A stretch of 64,000 nucleotides of DNA from Lysinibacillus sp. FJAT-14745 (GCF_001275675.1 NZ_LITM01000011.1:43148-107147); one strand, 5' to 3'; numbered from the stretch's first letter, positions 51,090 through 60,585 are shown. Notes: a model not told the origin generated them from the letters alone. Program-made: numbers and translations.

Positions 51090-51205
51090 CCAAACACACG
51101 CTGAAAGAAGTTAAAGCCTCCGGCGGATGTCACAGAATCGGAAAGGAGTTCTTTGTGCAAGCACAAAGCCGATTCCGGACGCAATTATGCCGAGGCATAA
51201 TTGAT
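51090..51205. repeat. Dispersed repeat with palindrome R2, copy 3
   Basis: ACGCTGAAAGAAGTTAAAGC, CTCCGGCGGATGTCACAGAA, an inverted pair around CTTTGTGCAAGCACAAAG, then GATTCCGGACGCAATTATGC. The palindrome CAATTATGCCGAGGCATAATTG is at 51182-51203. It lies within the xpt-pbuX operon, and its hairpins may affect pbuX expression. Confidence 0.7.
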
Positions 51206-51214
51206 CGGCATTCA

Positions 51215-51835
<621 letters not shown>

Positions 51836-51944
51836 TTATGAGCAAATAACTTTCCGTTACAGGCGAGCGTCAAGTCGCCTCTGGGCCATACGATATTGAT
51901 GTCACGAAGGCCTTATCTCAGAAGAAATGCTCATTCCAAGTAAT

Positions 51945-52000
51945 AAAAAACGCTGAATACCTTGATCCATTCATCTACGAGTGGAGCAAAGCATTCAGCG
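51945..52000 (-). terminator. Attenuator terminator of the guanine riboswitch
   Basis: Arms CGCTGAATACCTTG and CAAAGCATTCAGCG (imperfect in the middle), followed on the minus strand by six T. Formation would depend on ligand bound to the aptamer at 52061. Confidence 0.85.
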
Positions 52001-52060
52001 TAAAAACGTCGAAACAAATAGAAAAAGTCATCATCTTATATGAGATCTTCTAAAACATTG

Positions 52061-52132
52061 CTACCCATAGTCGATTTATTTACGGTAAATCGGTAGAAAC
52101 TTGCGAGCCATATTCTCGCCGTTATATGAGTG
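52061..52132 (-). promoter_or_regulatory. Guanine riboswitch of xpt-pbuX
   Basis: On the minus strand the conserved purine aptamer reads ACTCATATAAC, ATATGGCTCGCAAGTTTCTACC, and GACTATGGGT (pieces of it given: ATGGCTCGCAAGTTTCTACC). P1 pairs ACTCAT with ATGGGT. The base that pairs with the ligand is C (GACTATG), so it senses guanine, hypoxanthine or xanthine rather than adenine. It should turn off xpt-pbuX when guanine is plentiful. Confidence 0.95.
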
Positions 52133-52323
52133 AAACAGTATGAAGCTGTAATACATAACAATTATTCAAATCAGCACTTCATTCGGTATATGACTATATG
52201 ACCTACTGAACAAAGATTGATTTTTCGGAATTTACTGATATTCCGATGGATTTTAATTGAAAACGTTCGTGTTTTACAATCAACGTACTGATTATATCAG
52301 ACAATTTTCCTGCATGCTAGTCA

Positions 52324-54147
52324 TTATTTTAATAAATGGAAAGGCACTGTCATAATAACGACATTTTTGTTAAATAACAGCGTAGCACGAATTAATAAAC
52401 TCGATTGATTATGTAACATATGATGCCACCCTTTTTTTGGTATAAACTGTGGAATGACAACTGTTACTCGATGTCCTGTTTTCGCGCATTGATGTTCAAC
52501 CTTATCAATAAATTTCATCAATGGCTGTGTAATACTTCGATATGGTGAATAGTATGTTACAAGCCGTACATCCGGCTGCCAAGCTTGCCATTTCTCTTCA
52601 AAAGCTTTTGCGTCAGCTTGATCGAAGGCCACATAAAAGGCGATAATTTTGTCTACCTTTAATGCCTGCGCATAATGCACTGTGTTTTCCACTACTTTCG
52701 TAATACCAGCGACAGGGACAATGAAAACATTCCCCTCAATAGTCGCTAGCTCCTCATTATTTAATCTTAACTGCTCACCCACTGCCTGATAATGGTGTTT
52801 AATTCGGTGAAACATCAAAATAATCATTGGTAAAAAGATAAATACTGGCCATACTTGAGGTAATTTCGTCACAAAAAACATCATAGCGACAACAAAGGAA
52901 ATAATCGCTCCAATCGTATTGATTGCAAATTTTGCAACCCAACCTTTTGGCTTTTCACGCCACCATTTTCGCATCATTCCAGCCTGCGCTAACGTAAACG
53001 GAATAAAAACGCCAACTGCATAAAGTGGAATTAAATGCTCTGTTGCCCCATCAAATAAAATGATTAAGACAATGGCAGCTAAACCAAGCATCAAGATTCC
53101 ATTTGAATATCCGAGACGATCCCCACGACTTTGGAATATTCTTGGAATAAAACGGTCCTTCGATAAATTGACTGCTAGTAAAGGGAAGGCTGAATAACCT
53201 GTATTTGCAGCGAGTACTAAAATCATCGCTGTTGTTCCTTGTACTATATAATAAAAGAAATTACGACCTACACTTGCCTCCGCAATTTGTGAAACAACTG
53301 TTTCTTTTGCATTTGGAGCAACTCCATAAAAATAAGCTAAACTTACAATACCGATAAATAGCACTGCTAAAATACCACCCATTGCAAGTAACGTTTTAGA
53401 CGCATTTTTTGGTCCTGGATCTCTAAAATTAGGAATAGCATTTGAAATGGCTTCAACACCTGTCAAAGCTGAGCTTCCTGATGCAAATGCCTTTAATAAT
53501 ATAAAAAGACTAATTCCTGCAACTGGTGTACCAACTTTTGGATGCAACTCTGCTGGAACTTGCCCTGTTACTACGTTATAAATCCCTACTCCAATTAATA
53601 TCAGCATGACTAACACAAACAAATATACTGGGTACGCTAAAATGGATGCAGATTCTGTGATACCACGTAAGTTTAAAAGCGTTAAACATATAACAAAAAA
53701 TACAGCAATTAGCACGTTATAGGGATGTAGACTTGGAAATGCCGAAGTAATCGCATCTGTCCCAGCTGAAACACTTACCGCAACTGTTAAAATGTAATCG
53801 ACAAGCAATGAACCACCAGCGACGAGACCGGCATTGACGCCTAAATTTTCCCGAGAAACTACGTATGCACCACCACCATGTGGATACGCATAAATAACTT
53901 GACGATACGAAAAAATAAGTGCTGTTAATAACACAACTACCCCAGCGGCAATTGGTAGTGAATACCAAAACGCAACAGTACTTACTGTCATAAGCACAAT
54001 TAAAATTTGCTCAGGCCCGTACGCCACTGATGACAAAGCATCGGACGATAGTATGGCAAGAGCCTTTGTTTTACTAAGCTTTTGTTCCCCTAACGCATCG
54101 GATCTCAATGGTTTTCCGATAACATAACGTTTTAAGGAGGATTTCAT
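52324..54147 (-). CDS. kimA: Potassium importer KimA (YdaO), APC superfamily
   Basis: A 607-residue protein, the same length as B. subtilis KimA. It has 12 membrane segments of the amino acid-polyamine-organocation fold (residues about 30-450: SSDALSSVAYGPEQILIVLM, YPHGGGAYVVSRENLGVNAG) and a cytoplasmic C-terminal USP-like domain (about 460-607). It is a high-affinity potassium/proton symporter inhibited by c-di-AMP. The upstream c-di-AMP riboswitch strongly supports the name. I use the ATG at 54145-54147 with AAGGTG 7 bases upstream. Confidence 0.9.
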   Translation of the reverse strand: MKSSLKRYVIGKPLRSDALGEQKLSKTKALAILSSDALSSVAYGPEQILIVLMTVSTVAFWYSLPIAAGVVVLLTALIFSYRQVIYAYPHGGGAYVVSRENLGVNAGLVAGGSLLVDYILTVAVSVSAGTDAITSAFPSLHPYNVLIAVFFVICLTLLNLRGITESASILAYPVYLFVLVMLILIGVGIYNVVTGQVPAELHPKVGTPVAGISLFILLKAFASGSSALTGVEAISNAIPNFRDPGPKNASKTLLAMGGILAVLFIGIVSLAYFYGVAPNAKETVVSQIAEASVGRNFFYYIVQGTTAMILVLAANTGYSAFPLLAVNLSKDRFIPRIFQSRGDRLGYSNGILMLGLAAIVLIILFDGATEHLIPLYAVGVFIPFTLAQAGMMRKWWREKPKGWVAKFAINTIGAIISFVVAMMFFVTKLPQVWPVFIFLPMIILMFHRIKHHYQAVGEQLRLNNEELATIEGNVFIVPVAGITKVVENTVHYAQALKVDKIIAFYVAFDQADAKAFEEKWQAWQPDVRLVTYYSPYRSITQPLMKFIDKVEHQCAKTGHRVTVVIPQFIPKKGWHHMLHNQSSLLIRATLLFNKNVVIMTVPFHLLK

Positions 54148-54261
54148 ATACAACACCTTCTAATTTCATGGGATGTGTTTCGCATTTCTAAATCGATTAC
54201 ACCTTAGCATAATCGGTTTCTGTGTTATCCACTGGGGCTTAATTCCATTTTTAATGAGGAT

Positions 54262-54304
54262 AAAAAAACGTCTACAAGTCATCACTAAATACGACTTGTA
54301 GACG
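54262..54304 (-). terminator. Terminator of the c-di-AMP riboswitch
   Basis: Perfect 12-base arms CGTCTACAAGTC and GACTTGTAGACG with seven T following on the minus strand. Confidence 0.9.
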
Positions 54305-54309
54305 CTCAT

Positions 54310-54480
54310 TCGTCTGCCAAGCTCCAACTTTTCTGCTCTTAACGCTTACGAGGTTAGCTGTCGGATTCGGGCCTGAGTAGCCCTACCCTTCCATAAATGA
54401 AGAGATTCACCCCAAGGATTATTGTTTAGCAATCCGTAAAAATTGGGTCCCCCGCGTTTAGTTGCTTCAGCGATTTAGAA
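54310..54480 (-). promoter_or_regulatory. c-di-AMP (ydaO/yuaA) riboswitch of kimA
   Basis: On the minus strand the conserved blocks occur in order: CTAAACGCGGGGGACCCAAT, CTTGGGGTGAATCTC, AGGGTAGGGCTACTCAGGCC, CGAATCCGACAGCTAACCTC, GTAAGCG. These are the signature of the ydaO-yuaA class that binds c-di-AMP and turns transcription off. The terminator follows at once, then kimA. So potassium uptake is shut when c-di-AMP is high. Confidence 0.95.
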
Positions 54481-54610
54481 ATTTGAAACTTTTATAATGA
54501 TGTCATATTACGCTCGTATTAAAAAAAAGTAAAGAAGAAAATTTTTTATTGTTATAAGTGAAAAGCACAAATTTTCTCGCGGGTAGTGTGTAATTACCCG
54601 CCGAACTAAA

Positions 54611-54650
54611 AAGCTATCTTAAAAGTATTTTTCCACTTTTAAGATAGCTT
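54611..54650. terminator. Bidirectional hairpin after the PepSY pseudogene
   Basis: Perfect 15-base arms AAGCTATCTTAAAAG and CTTTTAAGATAGCTT. On the minus strand TTTTTAG follows, fitting an old terminator for the PepSY gene. Confidence 0.65.
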
Positions 54651-54671
54651 ATGCACATTATCCTCAACATC

Positions 54672-54815
54672 TTATTCAAAGACTTTAATTTCACCTGTAG
54701 AGGAATACACATCTACTTCGTATTCATCTATCTGTTTGTGATTTCGATTTCGTAAATTCCATTATCAAGCTTAATTTTAGTCACTGTACCTTTTTCCTTT
54801 GAAAGAGATCTTTTC
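54672..54815 (-). pseudogene. Frameshifted PepSY-domain gene remnant
   Basis: On the minus strand one frame reads SLSKEKGTVTKIKLDNGIYE-IEIT, and after a shift the next reads QIDEYEVDVYSSTGEIKVFE and a stop. Joined, this is the usual PepSY pattern (G-x-V-x-x-I-x-L-D, Y-E-V-D-V, T-G-E-I) of small secreted or peptidase-inhibitor proteins. No start codon or signal peptide remains; the 5' part is lost. About 45 codons are left. Confidence 0.7.
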
Positions 54816-54970
54816 TATAAGAAAAAACGTTGCAAATGTGCTCGAGTACAGATTCTTTGTTAATACTGCATATTCAAACGTGCATACTTTAACTACATAA
54901 ATATTGAGCTACAAAAATTAGACAAATATCTTCACATTTTTTCGCTAAAGCTATAAAATAGTACTATATA

Positions 54971-54986
54971 TTTTCCTCCAGGAAAC
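54971..54986 (+). promoter_or_regulatory. Probable MntR box upstream of mntH
   Basis: TTTTCCTCCAGGAAAC is near-palindromic (TTTCCT, AGGAAA) and differs from the B. subtilis MntR-type site TTTGCCTTAAGGAAAC at three positions (as I recall that site). It lies 41 bp before the mntH start. Manganese-dependent repression is inferred. Confidence 0.6.
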
Positions 54987-55026
54987 TTTATTTCGCTTGC
55001 GATACTCTTTGAAATGAGGGAACAAC

Positions 55027-56292
55027 ATGGTTTACAAACGAATGACAAAACCGTCCGCTGAGGCGGTTTTAAATGGAGAAATAAATGGTTGGCGACGAAT
55101 CTTACCGTTTCTCGGCCCAGCATTCATCGCAGCAGTTGCCTATATTGATCCAGGCAACTTCGCAACCAATATTACAGCAGGTTCACAATATGGATATTTA
55201 CTGCTTTGGGTAATCGCCTTTTCTAATTTAATGGCGGTGTTAATTCAATCTTTGTCAGCAAAGCTTGGTATTGCGACAGGTAAAAATTTACCCGAAGTAG
55301 CACGTGAACATTATTCTAAAAAAACTTCTATTTTTTTATGGATACAGGCTGAATTGGTCATTATTGCAACAGACCTAGCAGAATTTATTGGAGCTGCACT
55401 AGGGCTGTACTTATTATTCAATATTCCAATGTTACCTGCAGCGCTTATTACAGCAGTCGGCTCATTTGCTATTTTAGAATTACAGCGCAGAGGCTTTAGA
55501 GCGTTTGAAGCGGGTATTTCTGGCATGGTGCTTATTGTCGTATTAGCATTTGCATTCCAAACATTTTTAGCACAGCCAAATTGGGGCGAAGTAACAATAG
55601 GCATGTTTACACCACGCTTTGATGGAGTAGATTCTATTTTACTGGCAACAGGTATTTTAGGGGCAACTGTCATGCCACACGCTATTTACTTGCACTCTTC
55701 ATTAACACAAAGTCGTGTCGTTGGCCGCAATGATGCTGAAAAAAAACGTATTTTCCGTTTTGAGTTTATTGATATCATCATCGCGATGATTATCGCCGGT
55801 GCCATCAATATGAGTATGCTTGTTATTGCAGCAGCAGTATTCCATACACAAGGCGTAGTAGTGGAAGATTTAGATATCGCTTATACCGGTTTAAAAGAGG
55901 CGCTTGGTCCGATGGCGGCAGTGTCCTTTGGTCTTGGACTTCTCATTGCAGGTCTTGCTAGCTCTTCAGTTGGTACACTTGCAGGTGACGTTGTGATGCA
56001 AGGCTTTATAAGAAAGAAAATTCCGCTCTATTTACGTCGAGCTATTACAATGTTACCTCCTCTGATTATCATTGCATCTGGAGTTAATGCGACTTATGCG
56101 CTTGTCCTAAGTCAGGTTATTTTATCTTTTGGTATTGCATTTGCTCTTGTTCCGCTTGTTATGTTTACAAGTAAGCGTGATATTATGGGAAGCCTTGTTA
56201 ACCATCGTATTACAACCATATTAGGATGGATTGTCGTGGTAATTGTAGTTGCTTTAAATCTTTATTTATTATGGCAAACAGTATTTGGTTAA
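55027..56292 (+). CDS. mntH: Nramp family manganese transporter
   Basis: A 421-residue Nramp transporter that imports Mn2+ (and Fe2+) with protons. The metal-binding motifs are intact: DPGN at 41-44 in segment 1 and MPH in GATVMPHAIYLHSSL in segment 6. About 11 segments. ATG with GAGGG 7 bases before it. A candidate MntR box in the promoter and a terminator after the gene make it a single-gene unit. Confidence 0.92.
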   Translation: MVYKRMTKPSAEAVLNGEINGWRRILPFLGPAFIAAVAYIDPGNFATNITAGSQYGYLLLWVIAFSNLMAVLIQSLSAKLGIATGKNLPEVAREHYSKKTSIFLWIQAELVIIATDLAEFIGAALGLYLLFNIPMLPAALITAVGSFAILELQRRGFRAFEAGISGMVLIVVLAFAFQTFLAQPNWGEVTIGMFTPRFDGVDSILLATGILGATVMPHAIYLHSSLTQSRVVGRNDAEKKRIFRFEFIDIIIAMIIAGAINMSMLVIAAAVFHTQGVVVEDLDIAYTGLKEALGPMAAVSFGLGLLIAGLASSSVGTLAGDVVMQGFIRKKIPLYLRRAITMLPPLIIIASGVNATYALVLSQVILSFGIAFALVPLVMFTSKRDIMGSLVNHRITTILGWIVVVIVVALNLYLLWQTVFG

Positions 56293-56295
56293 CAA

Positions 56296-56341
56296 AAATG
56301 CCAGACACAAAGACCTTCATTTGGTTTTGTGTCTGGCATTT
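56296..56341. terminator. Bidirectional terminator after mntH
   Basis: Arms AAATGCCAGACACAAA and TTTGTGTCTGGCATTT around 14 bases; A/T runs on both sides; convergent genes. Confidence 0.9.
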
Positions 56342-56344
56342 CTA

Positions 56345-56412
56345 CATATTAGGGGCTTTTTCCGATACGTTTTAACAAATGTTATCCCCTACTTTTGTGA
56401 TGGGCTATTTTT
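56345..56412 (+). repeat. Dispersed repeat R1, copy 7 (3' part)
   Basis: CCGATACGTTTTAACAAATG, TTATCCCCTACTTTTGTGAT, GGGCTATTTT: the last third of R1 only. Confidence 0.5.
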
Positions 56413-56418
56413 TTGTCC

Positions 56419-57108
56419 TCAAATATCTATCTTCTCTATGTTTCGGAACGATAAATAGGCCACGCTTATACCAATCATAGCTAAAGTGATTGGTATGAAA
56501 ATAATATCGTACAAGGTGAAGTTACCCGTATTTGATGATACGGCCCCTACAATTAAAATAGATGATATAATTGTTGCCGGAATGGAGTATTTTCTCATCC
56601 CGAAATACAATGGTATTAATGCGATACATGATGCTGCAACTGCATTCATGATCACAACGGGAATTCGTTGTATGATGAAAGAGCTCGTTAATGTATCTGA
56701 AACCAACTGGAAATTCTCACTAACAATACAAAAAATCGCTGTTACAAAAGCAGTTGAGATAATAATTGCACTAAAGGTGAAAAGAACAACAATAGCTAGC
56801 TTTGAAGCAATTAGTTTTTTCCTATTGATTGGGTACATAAATGCTACAGTGATCGTTTTATATTTGAATTCACCAATAATAAGCTTGGCGATTAATGCAC
56901 TAGCAAAAATAATAAACACTGCTCTTACAGCTGAATCAATAATACTTAATGCTGCCTGGTAATTATCAAATCCTGGATCCCCTTCTATTTTAGTAATAAA
57001 TAAAAGCATAAACATAATACCTAATATCACAAAATTTGCAAAAACAGCTTTTTTTATATATGAACCAATATGATATTTTTTCATTTCCAGACGCATTAAA
57101 TTAAGCAC
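56419..57108 (-). CDS. ABC-2 permease, YcbO-like
   Basis: A 229-residue membrane protein with six predicted segments, of the ABC-2 type found with BcrA-like ATPases. The EFKYKTITVAFMYPINRKKL loop after segment 2 is the coupling region. Length and order in a regulator-kinase-ATPase-permease cluster fit YcbO of B. subtilis. The GTG start at 57106-57108 lies within the ATPase gene (8-base overlap) with GAGGTG 6-7 bases upstream. Substrate unknown; relatives give resistance to peptide antibiotics. Confidence 0.82.
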   Translation of the reverse strand: MLNLMRLEMKKYHIGSYIKKAVFANFVILGIMFMLLFITKIEGDPGFDNYQAALSIIDSAVRAVFIIFASALIAKLIIGEFKYKTITVAFMYPINRKKLIASKLAIVVLFTFSAIIISTAFVTAIFCIVSENFQLVSDTLTSSFIIQRIPVVIMNAVAASCIALIPLYFGMRKYSIPATIISSILIVGAVSSNTGNFTLYDIIFIPITLAMIGISVAYLSFRNIEKIDI

Positions 57109-58024
57109 TAGCTACACCTCCATTGATTAACTTCAAGAAATAATCCTCTAATGAGCTTGTTTTTTTGCTAATGCCCTCAATTTCAATATCATGCTCAATC
57201 AATGTTTTAGATAGTACCTTTTGTGAGGCTGTCGATTCATAAATTCGAATACAGTTGTCATCTATTAGTTTGAAATTAGTAATATTTAATTTACTTTCTA
57301 TAATAAAGGCAGCCTTTTTCCCATCATTGACAATCACTTCAATATAATCTGCCTGACTACGATTGACAGTGTCCATTGATACTTCCTTAATTAATCTTCC
57401 ATCTTTAATAACCCCAACTGTATCTGCTAATTGTTCAATTTCACCCAAAATATGACTAGAGATAATAATCGTAATTCCATACTCATTACAAAGCATTTTG
57501 AATAGTTCTCGAAGCTCTTTAATGCCAACTGGATCTAGTCCATTGATTGGCTCGTCTAAAATAAGTAATTCCGGCTTAGTAATAATTGCACGTGCAATAC
57601 CCAACCGTTGTTTCATCCCAAGAGAAAAGTCTTTTACACGTTTCTTCTCCGTGTTTGTTAGTTTCACTAGATCTAGGACATGGGCAATTTCTTTCTTGTC
57701 ATAATAGCCCATATATTCACAATGTAATTCTAACGTTTCCAGTGCTGTTAAATCTTCATAAAAAATCGGGTATTCAATAATCGTTCCCATTCTTTTCAGC
57801 ACTTCGTATGAGTGGTCATTTAATTTCTCACCAAAGATTTCAATATCTCCACTTGTTGGCTTCGTAAGGTTAGTCAGCATTTTCATGACTGTCGTTTTCC
57901 CGGCACCATTAGGACCTAAAAACCCGTATATCTCTCCCTTTTTCACATGCATAGTCACAGCAGAAACGACTTCTTTTCCCTCAAACACTTTCGTAAGCTG
58001 ATTTGTTTTCACAATATATGTCAT
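57101..58024 (-). CDS. ABC transporter ATPase, YcbN/BcrA-like
   Basis: A 307-residue ATPase. Walker A GPNGAGKTTVMK (about 36-47), signature SLGMKQRLGIA, Walker B LLILDEPINGLDP, switch His in ISSHILGEI, and a C-terminal extension of about 80 residues as in BcrA and NatA. The length equals that of B. subtilis YcbN, as I recall it. It works with the permease encoded just downstream. A terminator-like hairpin lies between it and the kinase gene. Confidence 0.88.
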   Translation of the reverse strand: MTYIVKTNQLTKVFEGKEVVSAVTMHVKKGEIYGFLGPNGAGKTTVMKMLTNLTKPTSGDIEIFGEKLNDHSYEVLKRMGTIIEYPIFYEDLTALETLELHCEYMGYYDKKEIAHVLDLVKLTNTEKKRVKDFSLGMKQRLGIARAIITKPELLILDEPINGLDPVGIKELRELFKMLCNEYGITIIISSHILGEIEQLADTVGVIKDGRLIKEVSMDTVNRSQADYIEVIVNDGKKAAFIIESKLNITNFKLIDDNCIRIYESTASQKVLSKTLIEHDIEIEGISKKTSSLEDYFLKLINGGVASA

Positions 58025-58122
58025 GTAGATCTCTCCCTTAAATTTAGCTATCTTTATTATAAAAAATGAAACTCTCTAATTTATTACTTGATTCTTACAA
58101 ATTTCTTAAGCACAGAAGAAAA

Positions 58123-58153
58123 GCTTGTAAAGCACTTAAAATGCTCTACAAGC
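58123..58153 (-). terminator. Hairpin between kinase and ATPase genes
   Basis: Arms GCTTGTA and TACAAGC with inner GCA/TGC pairs; the minus strand continues TTTTCTTCT. It would uncouple the two-component genes from the ABC genes, at least partly. Confidence 0.6.
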
Positions 58154-58161
58154 ATGACTGC

Positions 58162-59097
58162 TCAGTATGTCATTCGTTTTAAAGAAACTGTAAAAATAGT
58201 CTTCTCATATGGGATACTGGAAAGCTGGATGGAGCCCTCCATTAATTCTACAAGACGTTTTGTAATGGTTAAGCCAAGGCCACTCCCTTGGAAGGATTTA
58301 TTTCTGGAATCCTCAAGTGTATACATTCTTTCAAAAACATTGTCAATATGATATTCGTCAATCCCCTTACCACGATCCCAGACATCAATAAAAATATTCG
58401 TATCATCATTTCGCACTGTGAGTCCAATGATGTTTCCTGCCGCCCCATAGGCAATAGCATTGGACAGTAAATTATTCAGAACCCTATCTAACGCTTCTTC
58501 ATTGCCAAGTGCATACACGGATATCTCTGGTATTGCTATATCGATTTCTAGTCCCATAGACGTGACCATATCGTAAAATGATAAAATATTTTTGCGGCAA
58601 ATTTCACTTACATTAATTTTTGTCATTGGATAATCTGTATCCCCAGCCTCCAATTTTGCCAGATCAAAAAATGTATGTATTATTTTTAATACTTCCAATG
58701 TTTTCGAATGAACGCCAGTGAGTAACCGTTGCCGCTCCTCATCACTAAGTGTCTGATTAAGCTGTAGCATTTCCGTATAACCTAGTACAACTGTTAAAGG
58801 AGTCTTAAGATCATGCGAAATATTGGCCAGCATCTTTTTCATGGAACTTTCCATTTTGCGATGTGTCGCCAGTACTTTTTGATTGTGGCCTAGCAACGCA
58901 TTCATCGCAATCAGTAGCTGCTGTAATTCTTGATTTGTTGTCGATACTAAAACCTTCTCACTTGATTGTTCATCAATAATGGCTTGCAGTTTTTGATGCA
59001 TATATTGAATAGTAGCCTCTTGTTGTTTTTTTACTCTCACCTGAAAAATAATAATGCCTACGAGTAACACAATAATTAGTAATAGAAATATAATCAT
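58162..59097 (-). CDS. Sensor histidine kinase, YcbM-like
   Basis: A 311-residue kinase with a single N-terminal membrane segment (residues 1-19) and no extracellular domain. A long helix leads to His95 in ANISHDLKTPLTVVLGY; the ATPase domain has NLLSNAIAYG, DRGKGID and GSGLGLTI. Kinases of this shape usually sense through a partner ABC transporter. Start at the ATG 59097, 4 bases after the regulator stop, with AAGGAT 7 bases upstream; an upstream extension overlapping the regulator gene is not needed. Size equals YcbM. Confidence 0.87.
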   Translation of the reverse strand: MIIFLLLIIVLLVGIIIFQVRVKKQQEATIQYMHQKLQAIIDEQSSEKVLVSTTNQELQQLLIAMNALLGHNQKVLATHRKMESSMKKMLANISHDLKTPLTVVLGYTEMLQLNQTLSDEERQRLLTGVHSKTLEVLKIIHTFFDLAKLEAGDTDYPMTKINVSEICRKNILSFYDMVTSMGLEIDIAIPEISVYALGNEEALDRVLNNLLSNAIAYGAAGNIIGLTVRNDDTNIFIDVWDRGKGIDEYHIDNVFERMYTLEDSRNKSFQGSGLGLTITKRLVELMEGSIQLSSIPYEKTIFTVSLKRMTY

Positions 59098-59101
59098 CTG
59101 T

Positions 59102-59800
59102 TTATCCTTCAAATTTATAGCCGATTCCCCAAAGTGTTTTAATATACCTAGGATTGGATGGATCGTCTTCAATTTTTTCGCGCAATCTTCTTATATGTAC
59201 ATTAATAATATTTTCATCTCCATAGTAAGCATCATTCCAAATCAATTGATAAATTTGCTGCTTTGTAAAAACTCGATTACGATTTGTCACGAATAATTTT
59301 AAAATGCCAAACTCCTTTGATGTAAGCTTTACTTGTTGTCCATTCTTCTCAGCTGAAAAATTAACAAGGTCTATCGATAAATTGTCTATCTCTACTATAT
59401 CTTTCTTCTCCTCTGCTTGACTGGAGTATTTTGTAGCTCTTCTAATCGCTGCTTTGACACGTGCCGAAAATTCCAGCATCGAAAATGGCTTGGCAATATA
59501 ATCATCTGCCCCTAATCCTAGCCCTAACGCTTTATCAACATCACTATCCTTGGCTGACATGATGATAATTGGAAGTGATGCTTGCTCTCGTATGATCTTT
59601 AAAACTTCTAATCCATTAAGTTTCGGTATCATAATATCCAAGATCACTAAATCAAAGGGATTGTTTAAACAATTTTGTAATGCTTCTTCTCCATTTACTG
59701 CAGAGGTGACAAGGAATCCTTCCATCGTTAAATAGTTTTCCACCATTTCACGAATGGCTTCGTCATCTTCTACTAGTAAAATATGCTTTTGCACTTTCAT
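59102..59800 (-). CDS. OmpR-family response regulator, YcbL-like
   Basis: A 232-residue response regulator: receiver with acidic pair VEDDE, Asp55 in ILDIMIPKLNG and Lys in YIAKPFSMLEF, then an OmpR-type winged helix (FTKQQIYQLIWNDAYYG, VHIRRLREKI). First gene of the leftward cluster regulator-kinase-ATPase-permease, which in B. subtilis is ycbLMNO. It likely turns on the ABC genes. Confidence 0.9.
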   Translation of the reverse strand: MKVQKHILLVEDDEAIREMVENYLTMEGFLVTSAVNGEEALQNCLNNPFDLVILDIMIPKLNGLEVLKIIREQASLPIIIMSAKDSDVDKALGLGLGADDYIAKPFSMLEFSARVKAAIRRATKYSSQAEEKKDIVEIDNLSIDLVNFSAEKNGQQVKLTSKEFGILKLFVTNRNRVFTKQQIYQLIWNDAYYGDENIINVHIRRLREKIEDDPSNPRYIKTLWGIGYKFEG

Positions 59801-59861
59801 GCACCTCTTCCTAACATAAAGTGTCTATATATACCTTATCATTACTATAATTATCACTACA

Positions 59862-60062
59862 CTGAGGGGTTGATTTTCGTTTCGGCTGTGCGCTTTGTTG
59901 TTGTTGCTGTCGCTTCGCTTTCGCACAGATAAAACAATTGCTGACGCTTCGCTTTCGCACAGAGCAAAGCTTCCTGGGGGCGTTCAGCCGGAACGAAGGT
60001 CAACTTATATACACGATATACGTTTACAAATGTCATCCTTAAAATTTGGTGATGATTCATTT
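59862..60062 (+). repeat. Dispersed repeat R1, copy 8, with an internal 34-bp tandem
   Basis: GGGGTTGATTTTCGTTTCGG, then two copies (from about 59904 and 59938) of GCTGTCGCTTCGCTTTCGCA-type unit spaced 34 bp, then CTTCCTGGGGGCGTTCAGCC, GAACGAAGGTCAACTTATAT, CGATATACGTTTACAAATGT, AATTTGGTGATGATTCAT. The tandem interrupts an otherwise normal R1. Confidence 0.75.
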
Positions 60063-60249
60063 TTATAATAGTTTACCATATTAAGGTTATACACAAAAAA
60101 TGGAGGATGATTGGAGAGACTAAAGTCCTTTTATATATTTTCCAGTAATTTTATCTGAAGATCCTCAAATATAAAATTTGTAACACCAAGGAGTAATTGG
60201 TGTATTACTATTAATAACTCAAAATTAATTTAGAAAGGGCCGAAAATCT

Positions 60250-60518
60250 AGAAGAAATTACGGTTTTTTTTCTATTATATTTTGTATTATCGGGTTGTTA
60301 TTGTTTTATGCTAGTTCATTAAATGAGAATGGTATCTTCAGGATTTATTTTTATTTAGGTGCTCTACTCTGGATAATGAGTATTTATTTTGGGATATCCG
60401 GAATTAGATCAAAATAAACAGTATTTCTAAATATTTAGGATTACTCATCATTTTGCTTATTCTTGTCATCTACGGATCGATGATTGCTATTATGGGGATA
60501 CGAGGTTTTGAAGCTTAA
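60250..60518 (+). pseudogene. Frameshifted small membrane-protein gene
   Basis: One frame reads RRNYGFFSIIFCIIGLLLFY, SSLNENGIFRIYFYLGALLW, IMSIYFGISGIRSK then a stop at 60415; the next frame continues NSISKYLGLLIILLILVIYG, SMIAIMGIRGFEA to the stop at 60516. Joined, it is a three-span membrane protein of about 90 residues. The break lies in the A-rich stretch TCAAAATAAAC, and no start codon is left although GAAAGGG stands upstream. No family name. Confidence 0.65.
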
Positions 60519-60585
60519 AGATTAATCGTTCACTTGTAGTATTTTGATTGTACGTCTGGGGTACAAATTTATTATTAAACTAAAA

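Noticed and set aside
54579-54601. Short hairpin GCGGGTA/TACCCGC
   Set aside because: Too short and without a T run to call a terminator. Its ACCCGC resembles array A but only once.
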